A stretch of DNA of 6,187 bases from an uncultured Archangium sp. (GTDB lineage Bacteria > Myxococcota > Myxococcia > Myxococcales > Myxococcaceae): positions 1-6,187 of the forward strand of contig CAMLFP010000338.1 of assembly GCA_946479335.1 (NCBI GenBank), given 5' to 3'. The notes beneath the pieces were generated by a model. The model was not told where the DNA came from, did no database searches, and saw only the letters and a list, made by a program, of their open reading frames with translations. Both the position numbers and the translations under genes were made by a program. Below, piece by piece: positions 1 to 4,986 of this stretch (positions are counted from its first letter, which is position 1; each line of letters begins with the position of its first letter).

Positions 1-3000
1 GTGTCGAGCGCGCCCGTCGCGTCGAGCTGCACGAAGGCGAGGTCGTTGCTGGTGCCCACCGAGGTGCCGGCGAGGAGCACGCCCGTGCCCGACATCACGA
101 TGCGATGCGGGGCCGGCAGGTCGGTGCTGCCGGTGAAGTCGACGTCGGCGGTGCCGAACGTGCCGAACGACGACACCATCGCGCCCGTGGCGTCGTTGCG
201 CGCCACCTTCACCAGCCCGTCGACCGTGTAGACCGCGAGGTTGTCGCCGCTCGTCGCGTCGATGGTCACCGCGACGCCGCGATCGTCACCGCCGGAGTCG
301 ATGCTCAGGTACCCGGAGTTGGCGAAGGTGACGTCGAGCGTGCCGTTGGCGTTGAGGCGCGTCATCAACAGGTCGTTGGTGCTGCCCGCCACGGTGCCGA
401 TGAGGAGGATGCGCCCCATGGAGTCGACGGCCGCGTCTTCGTACGTCTCCGCGCCGCCGAAGTCGTACGTGGAGATGCCGTTGGTGCCGAAGGTGGTGTC
501 GAGCGCGCCGGTGGCGGTGACGCGTGCGATGCCCACGTCGAGGTCGGTGGCGCCGGCCAGCGTGCCAACCACGAGGTAGCCGGTGCCGTCGGCGAAGATG
601 CCGCGCGGCGTCTGCGCGCCCGCGCCGGTGGAGATGACGAGGTGGCCGTTGGTGCCGAAGGTGGTGTCGAGCGCGCCGGTGCTCAGCACCTTGCTCACCA
701 CCCACTGCTGGTCGCTGCCGCTGGTCACCTGGCCTGCGAAGACCATCGAGCCGTCGCTGTTCACCACGCCGCGCCGCCACGAGCTCGCGCCCGTGCCCTG
801 CGCCGATGACAGCCAGCCCGTGGAGTTGAAGCCGGTGTCGAACCCGCCGGCCACCGTGCTGGTGCAGGTGATGACCACGTCGGTGACCTCCGCGGTCGGG
901 GTGCCGGTGCCGCCGCTGGTGACGACGCAGTTCGCGCTCGCCGGCTGCGCGATGACGCTCACCGAGTACGCGCTGCTGACGCGCTGGCCGAAGGTAAAGG
1001 CGCCGTTGGCGTTGACCACCAGATCATCGATGCCGTTCTCCAGCGTCACCGTCTCCCCGGCGGGCAGCCCGGAGACCGTGCCGCCGATGCTCCACAGCGG
1101 GAGACAGTTGACCGCGACGGTGACGTCGGCGGTCGCGGTGCCCGTGCCCGCGGTGACGAAGCAGTCGGCGAGCGCCGGCTGGGTGTGCACGCTGACGAAG
1201 TACGCGCCGGTGGTGCGCGTGGGGAAGCCGAAGGTGCCGTCACCCGACACCGTGAGGTCATCGGCGCCGTTGTTCTGCAGCACCACCGGGTCGAGCGGGG
1301 TGAGGCCGCTCACCGTGACCGACACCGCGTAGGTGGTGGTGCACACGTTGCCCGCGCACGCCGCCGTGCCTGCGCAATCGGCGTTCTGCGTGCAGGCCTG
1401 GCCGACGTTGCACTGGGCGCAGCTCCCGCCGCAGTCGATGGCGCTCTCGTCGCCGCTCTGCACGCCGTCTTCACACGAGGTCGCGACGCACAGACCGGCG
1501 ACACTGCAGAAGCCCGACAGGCAGTCGGCCCCGGTGGCGCACATCTGCGAGACGCTGCACTTGTTGGTGCACACCGCGCCGCAGTCGACGTCGGTCTCCA
1601 TGCCCGACTTGATGCCGTCTTCGCAGGCGTTGGTGACGGTGGAGGTGACGCCGTTGTTGGTGACGGTGCCGGTGAGGCTGCCGCCCGCCATCCAACTGCT
1701 GGTGTCGGCGCTCACGCCGCCGTCGCCCTCGGAGGTGAAGGTGAGCTGCCCGGTCGTCTCGCCGCCGTCGGCGTCGGTGCGGGTGACGACCATGGTGATC
1801 TTCGCGCCCGCCGAGTTGCCCGCGGCGATGTTCACCTGGCCCGAGGTCTTGTCGAGGCCAGCGGTGACGTCGCTCGAGCCGCCGCCGATGACCGCGGTCA
1901 CGCCCAGCGAGGTGCCGTTGCCGAGGTCGACCCGCGTGTTGAGGCCCATCGGGGTGCGGCTCGCGTTCGCGTAGGTGACGCCCGCGCCGTTGCCGGTGAC
2001 GCCGAGCTGGTCATTCGCGGTGATCAGCAGATCGAAGGCCGACGCGATGAATCCGTGGCCCTGCACGTCGACGGTCTGGGTCGCGAACGGGTAGTCGGAG
2101 TCAATGGGGTGCGTGACGTCGACGGTGAGGTCGCCGGTGGGCGCAGTGACGATGAACGACGCGGGCTTGTCGTCGAGCTCCGCGGAGAAGGCCGGCGTCG
2201 TCCCCGCGGCGAGCACGCCGTCCTTCACGCCGATGCTGAAGCCCGCGATGGAGATCTGCGCGCCGCCCGACGAGGTGACGGTGTTCTCGCTCGAGTCGTC
2301 GCAGAACGGGCAGGGCAGCTGGCCGAGGCGGTCGAAGACGGGCGCGAGGTACAGCGGGTTGTCGTTGGAGTCGTCGCCGTAATACAGGCGCGACCTCTGC
2401 TCCGGGTTCTCGGCGGCCTCGAACTCCCAGCGGTTGTTCTTGGTGTCGATCTTGATCTGCCGCTCGGCGTCGGGGTTGTTGTTGTCGTAGACGCGCAGCC
2501 AGTAGAGGCCCTCGACCTTCGGGTCGAGCGAGTACGAGATGGGCGTCAGCGCGTGCCCACCGGAGATGGTCTTGCCCTTCTTGCGCACCATGCCGATGCG
2601 CACGCGCTCGGTGGCCTTGGGGTCCAGCACCTCCGCCAGCACCGGCATGATGTCCTTCGCCATGTACGCCTTGGTCTTCTTGGTGGAGACCGCCGGCACC
2701 AGCTGCGTGGAGAACCAGTAGGCGATCTCCCGCTGCAGGGGCTCGTTACCGACGATGTCGAGGTCTCGCGCCGTCGCGCCGCCGAAGTCGACCGGGTGGA
2801 CCTTGTCGGCCTCGAACAGCTGCGAGATGACCGCGAAGCCTTCGCAGCGGCCGCTCGCCATCGACTTGTTGGCCTTGGCCACGAAGGCGCGCGCGCCCGG
2901 CGTCAGCTCACACGGCGAGCTCCCCGGCTGACAGGCGACGTCGCCGAACATCCGCTGCATGAGCTCGGTGTCCATCGTCGAGTCGTCGAAGCCGGTCGCG

Positions 3001-3125
3001 AAGTTCGCGAAGGCCAGCGAGTCCTTCGACATGTCGAAGCCCGAGGCGAGCTGCTTGGGCACCTCCGGTGCACACCCTGCGACCAGCCCCAACGTCACGA
3101 ACAGGAACGAACTGCGGTTGCGCAT
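1..3125 (-). CDS. Large delta-60 repeat surface lipoprotein with cysteine-rich modules (partial, C-terminus beyond left edge)
   Basis: The frame is open from ATG at 3125 down to base 1 (1041 full codons, no stop), so the C-terminus is outside the window. The start is supported by GGAG nine bases upstream and a lipoprotein signal: MRNR, a hydrophobic stretch, then lipobox LVAGC with Cys18. Domains in order: residues ~20-280 hold RCEGF (Cys94), GGHALTP (His191), YDNNNP (Asp214) and a CPFC pair (272-275). Residues ~280-500 are Thr/Gly/Asp-rich, probably beta-sandwich. Residues 501-595 are two eight-cysteine modules starting CEDG. Residues ~599-674 and ~675-754 are two beta repeats of the SGL...V-x-C type. 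From ~755 come delta-60 repeats of 53-57 residues marked by LDTTFGTNG-like motifs. Delta-60 repeats are known from secreted deltaproteobacterial proteins and are thought to form propeller-like folds. The protein is probably outer-membrane or surface anchored; a role in adhesion or in binding or processing a surface polymer is inference. It is transcribed divergently from the oxidoreductase gene. Confidence 0.93.
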   Translation of the reverse strand, partial: MRNRSSFLFVTLGLVAGCAPEVPKQLASGFDMSKDSLAFANFATGFDDSTMDTELMQRMFGDVACQPGSSPCELTPGARAFVAKANKSMASGRCEGFAVISQLFEADKVHPVDFGGATARDLDIVGNEPLQREIAYWFSTQLVPAVSTKKTKAYMAKDIMPVLAEVLDPKATERVRIGMVRKKGKTISGGHALTPISYSLDPKVEGLYWLRVYDNNNPDAERQIKIDTKNNRWEFEAAENPEQRSRLYYGDDSNDNPLYLAPVFDRLGQLPCPFCDDSSENTVTSSGGAQISIAGFSIGVKDGVLAAGTTPAFSAELDDKPASFIVTAPTGDLTVDVTHPIDSDYPFATQTVDVQGHGFIASAFDLLITANDQLGVTGNGAGVTYANASRTPMGLNTRVDLGNGTSLGVTAVIGGGSSDVTAGLDKTSGQVNIAAGNSAGAKITMVVTRTDADGGETTGQLTFTSEGDGGVSADTSSWMAGGSLTGTVTNNGVTSTVTNACEDGIKSGMETDVDCGAVCTNKCSVSQMCATGADCLSGFCSVAGLCVATSCEDGVQSGDESAIDCGGSCAQCNVGQACTQNADCAGTAACAGNVCTTTYAVSVTVSGLTPLDPVVLQNNGADDLTVSGDGTFGFPTRTTGAYFVSVHTQPALADCFVTAGTGTATADVTVAVNCLPLWSIGGTVSGLPAGETVTLENGIDDLVVNANGAFTFGQRVSSAYSVSVIAQPASANCVVTSGGTGTPTAEVTDVVITCTSTVAGGFDTGFNSTGWLSSAQGTGASSWRRGVVNSDGSMVFAGQVTSGSDQQWVVSKVLSTGALDTTFGTNGHLVISTGAGAQTPRGIFADGTGYLVVGTLAGATDLDVGIARVTATGALDTTFGTNGISTYDFGGAETYEDAAVDSMGRILLIGTVAGSTNDLLMTRLNANGTLDVTFANSGYLSIDSGGDDRGVAVTIDATSGDNLAVYTVDGLVKVARNDATGAMVSSFGTFGTADVDFTGSTDLPAPHRIVMSGTGVLLAGTSVGTSNDLAFVQLDATGALD
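477..681. repeat. 37-bp perfect direct repeat (477-513 and 645-681) within the delta-60 coding region
   Basis: The two copies are identical over 37 bases and lie 168 bases (56 codons) apart. They encode the marker motif of two successive delta-60 repeats, TGALDTTFGTNG on the minus strand. A shorter 14-base match (GTGTCGAGCGCGCC) lies at bases 1-14, where the next repeat begins. In-frame identical units of this kind can expand or contract by slippage or recombination, changing the number of repeats. Confidence 0.85.
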
Positions 3126-3134
3126 CAGCCTGTG

Positions 3135-3138
3135 CTCC
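3135..3138 (-). promoter_or_regulatory. Ribosome binding site of the delta-60 lipoprotein
   Basis: On the minus strand this reads GGAG (within CCGGAG), nine bases before ATG 3125. It fixes the start directly ahead of the lipoprotein signal peptide. Confidence 0.7.
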
Positions 3139-3173
3139 GGAGAAACGAGTCGGTTCGACGTCGGCCTCCGGCG

Positions 3174-3201
3174 ATGTTACAGGCCAACTGAACTCGGTCA
3201 A
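3174..3201 (-). promoter_or_regulatory. Candidate sigma70-like promoter for the delta-60 lipoprotein
   Basis: On the minus strand, TTGACC (3201-3196; five of six match the -35 consensus) is followed after 16 bases by TAACAT (3179-3174; four of six match the -10 consensus). This would start transcription near 3167 and give a leader of about 40 bases containing the GGAG site. The surrounding 3200-3250 is the most AT-rich DNA in the left half, as expected of a promoter region. It is called by consensus match only. Confidence 0.4.
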
Positions 3202-3208
3202 GAGATTT

Positions 3209-3248
3209 CAATTACTTACGTGTGGTGATTGTCGCTACAGTGTAATTG
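3209..3248. repeat. Perfect 7-bp inverted repeat, possible operator
   Basis: CAATTAC (3209-3215) and GTAATTG (3242-3248) are exact reverse complements, with 26 bases between them and centres 33 bases apart, close to three helical turns. They lie in the AT-rich intergenic region between the divergent lipoprotein and oxidoreductase genes, where a dimeric regulator could control either. No regulator gene is visible in the window. The arms are short enough that chance is possible. Confidence 0.3.
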
Positions 3249-3287
3249 CCGCGGTCGGTCACCAGGGCCCAAGCCGGGAGGCATGCT

Positions 3288-3291
3288 AGGG
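3288..3291 (+). promoter_or_regulatory. Ribosome binding site of the oxidoreductase
   Basis: AGGG lies eight bases before ATG 3300 and decides the start in favour of 3300 over the longer TTG-initiated frame from 3246. A second purine run (GGGAGG) around 3276-3281 is too far from 3300 to serve it well. Confidence 0.55.
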
Positions 3292-3299
3292 CGCTCGCC

Positions 3300-4469
3300 A
3301 TGTCAGGTCCTCCGCCGAACGTCTTCTCGCCCGCGGGGCTCGGCCCCGTGACGCTGCGAAACCGGGTCATCAAGTCGGCGACCTTCGAAGGGCGCACGCC
3401 CGACGCGCTGGTGACCGACGACCTCATCGAGTTCCACGCCGAGCTCGGCCGCGGCGGCGTCGGCATGACCACGGTCGCGTACCTCGCGGTCTCGCCGGAG
3501 GGCCGCACGCACCGCGAGCAGCTCTATTGGCGCGAAGAGGCGCTGCCGGGGTTGCGGCGGTTGACCGATGCGGTGCACGCCACGGGCGCGCGGGTCTCGG
3601 CGCAGATCGGCCACGCGGGCCCGGTGGCGAACGCGGCGTCGAACGGCGCGCCCTCGCTCTCGCCGACCACGCGCTTCAACCCGTTGAGCCTGTCGTTCGA
3701 CCGCAAGGCGTCACCGGAGACGCTGACGCGCATCGTGGGCGACTTCGCGCGCGCGGCGGCGTGGGCGCGCGACGTGGGCTTCGACGCGGTGGAGGTGCAC
3801 CTGGGCCACATGTACCTGCCCGGCGCGTTCCTGAGCCCGGCCATCAACAAGCGGCGCGACGCGTTCGGCGGCTCGCTGGAGCACCGCGCGGAGTTCGCGC
3901 GGCGCATCCTCGAGGCGGTGCGGCGCAGCGTGGGCTCCAGCGTGGCGGTGCTGGCGAAGTTGAACATGCACGACGGCGTGCCCAACGGGCTGCTGCCCGC
4001 GGAGTCGCTGGAGGCGGCGAAGCTCTTCGAGCGCGACGGGCACCTCGACGCGCTGGAGCTGACCGGCGGCTCGTCGTTGCTCAACCCGATGTACCTGTTC
4101 CGCGGCGACGCGCCGAAGAAGGAGTTCGCCGACGCGATGCCGCTCCACGTGAAGCTGGGCATCCGCGCGGTGGGCGGCTTCTTCTTGAAGGCGTACCCGT
4201 TCGAGCCGCTCTACTTCCTCGAGTACGCGCGCGCGTTTCGCGCGGCGCTCAAGCTGCCATTGGTGCTGCTGGGTGGCGTCACCGGGAAACCTGAAATGGA
4301 TACGGCGATGCGCGAGGGCTTCGAGTTCGTGGCGATGGCGCGCGCGCTGCTGCGGGAGCCGGATTTGTTGCTGCGCCTGCAAGACGGCTCCGCGCAGGAG
4401 TCGAAGTGCAGTCATTGCAATAAGTGCATGCCGAGCATCTACTCACGCACCCGCTGCACCGAGCGCTGA
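3300..4469 (+). CDS. NADH:flavin oxidoreductase, Old Yellow Enzyme family
   Basis: This 389-residue protein is an FMN-dependent TIM-barrel ene-reductase. The family uses NAD(P)H to reduce activated C=C bonds, typically in alpha,beta-unsaturated carbonyls, in the cytoplasm; the substrate here is unknown. Visible motifs: FSPAGLGPVTLRNRVIKSA (residues 9-27) at the first barrel strand; QIGHAG (102-107) for the flavin; FARAA...GFDAVEVH (149-167); HLGHMY (167-172), in which His167, His170 and Tyr172 match the family's substrate-binding pair and proton donor (usual form HxAHGY); FLSPAINKRRDAFGGSLEHR (177-196); and MARALLREPDL near the end for FMN phosphate. The C-terminus carries Cys370, 373, 376 and 386. 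ATG 3300 is chosen because AGGG sits eight bases upstream and the FSPAGLG motif follows at once; an upstream in-frame TTG at 3246 has no such support. Length fits the family's short, single-domain members. The next gene starts 30 bases downstream. Confidence 0.93.
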   Translation: MSGPPPNVFSPAGLGPVTLRNRVIKSATFEGRTPDALVTDDLIEFHAELGRGGVGMTTVAYLAVSPEGRTHREQLYWREEALPGLRRLTDAVHATGARVSAQIGHAGPVANAASNGAPSLSPTTRFNPLSLSFDRKASPETLTRIVGDFARAAAWARDVGFDAVEVHLGHMYLPGAFLSPAINKRRDAFGGSLEHRAEFARRILEAVRRSVGSSVAVLAKLNMHDGVPNGLLPAESLEAAKLFERDGHLDALELTGGSSLLNPMYLFRGDAPKKEFADAMPLHVKLGIRAVGGFFLKAYPFEPLYFLEYARAFRAALKLPLVLLGGVTGKPEMDTAMREGFEFVAMARALLREPDLLLRLQDGSAQESKCSHCNKCMPSIYSRTRCTER

Positions 4470-4488
4470 TTGAAGCGTGTTGGAATTT

Positions 4489-4492
4489 GGAG
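4489..4492 (+). promoter_or_regulatory. Ribosome binding site of the small lipoprotein
   Basis: GGAG lies seven bases before ATG 4500. It decides the start against the TTG at 4470, which directly abuts the preceding stop codon and would add ten residues ahead of a complete signal peptide. Confidence 0.65.
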
Positions 4493-4499
4493 TGCCGTG

Positions 4500-4916
4500 A
4501 TGCGACTCGTCTTGTGGGTTGGCGTTTTGTGGCTGGTTGGTTGTGAGTCGAGCTGTGCGAAGACGCCCACTCGCACCAGCTCTACCAAGAACGTCAGAAG
4601 GGCGGATGCGCTCCGGTTTCTCGACTATCAGGATGGCGGGTTCTCTGTGGTCTCTGAGTCCGTGTTTCTTTTTGGTGAATGCAAATTCGATATCGCACCT
4701 ACGGTGGATGGGTGCGAGTTTCGCTATTACATAGATGCGCGAGATGGAGGCGTCGAGCTGGCGCGGCGTTCAGTGGCGTGTGACTCGCGGGCGTGGGTCT
4801 GCAGTCGGCCGTACGTTTGTCCGTGCCCCTACGAGTTTGAAAAAGTTGATCTCGGCCCCGACGGGCAGCGTTGGTACGAGCGGTTGATCGACTCTGTCGT
4901 CCCAGACTACCGTTAA
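4500..4916 (+). CDS. Small cysteine-rich lipoprotein of unknown function
   Basis: The product is 138 residues. It opens with MRLVLWVGVLWLVGC, a compact signal peptide ending in lipobox LVGC with Cys15, so it should be lipid-anchored outside the cytoplasm. The mature part contains Cys19, 61, 72, 94, 101, 107 and 109, including a CPC pair, which suggests several disulfides. The region around 56-95 (FLFGECKFD, GCEFRYYID, VELARRSVACD) reads as short beta strands; no known family is recognised. There are no transmembrane segments beyond the signal. It follows the oxidoreductase by 30 bases and could share its transcript, but its base composition is clearly less GC-rich and resembles the RHS segment after it. 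Position next to an RHS fragment makes a periplasmic immunity protein one possibility; an unrelated myxobacterial lipoprotein is equally possible. Confidence 0.8.
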   Translation: MRLVLWVGVLWLVGCESSCAKTPTRTSSTKNVRRADALRFLDYQDGGFSVVSESVFLFGECKFDIAPTVDGCEFRYYIDARDGGVELARRSVACDSRAWVCSRPYVCPCPYEFEKVDLGPDGQRWYERLIDSVVPDYR

Positions 4917-4986
4917 TTGAGAATGGAGGATCGGTGAGTGAGAGAGGAGAGTTCGTGCGACATGTGACGACGCTGAGTGGTGAGGC
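4917..4986 (+). other. Gap between small lipoprotein and RHS fragment; possible rearrangement join
   Basis: The 70 bases hold stop codons in the RHS frame (4918, 4939, 4981) and no visible terminator hairpin. A GGAGG at 4925-4929 precedes GTG 4934 by four bases; that GTG opens a 67-codon frame ending at 5137 which overlaps the RHS frame out of register and resembles no known protein. An ATG at 4923 reaches a stop after four codons. The stretch looks like the place where the missing RHS N-terminal part was lost or never present. Confidence 0.4.

Noticed and set aside
1185..3191. A 668-codon open frame on the plus strand, plus others at 583-1332 and 1333-1974
   Set aside because: They lie antisense to the delta-60 lipoprotein. 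Their products are low-complexity Arg/Ala/Val/Gly/His or Ser/Thr/Pro/Val strings without domains, as expected from the complement of a GC3-rich gene; the minus-strand frame has a lipobox, repeats and cysteine modules.
3246..3299. TTG-initiated N-terminal extension of the oxidoreductase
   Set aside because: The 18 extra residues (MPRSVTRAQAGR...) have no ribosome site, run through promoter-like DNA, and precede the normal family start; ATG 3300 has AGGG at eight bases.
3524..4415. Long minus-strand and alternate plus-strand open frames across the oxidoreductase
   Set aside because: They are shadows of the GC-rich oxidoreductase gene; only the 3300-4469 frame encodes recognisable enzyme motifs.
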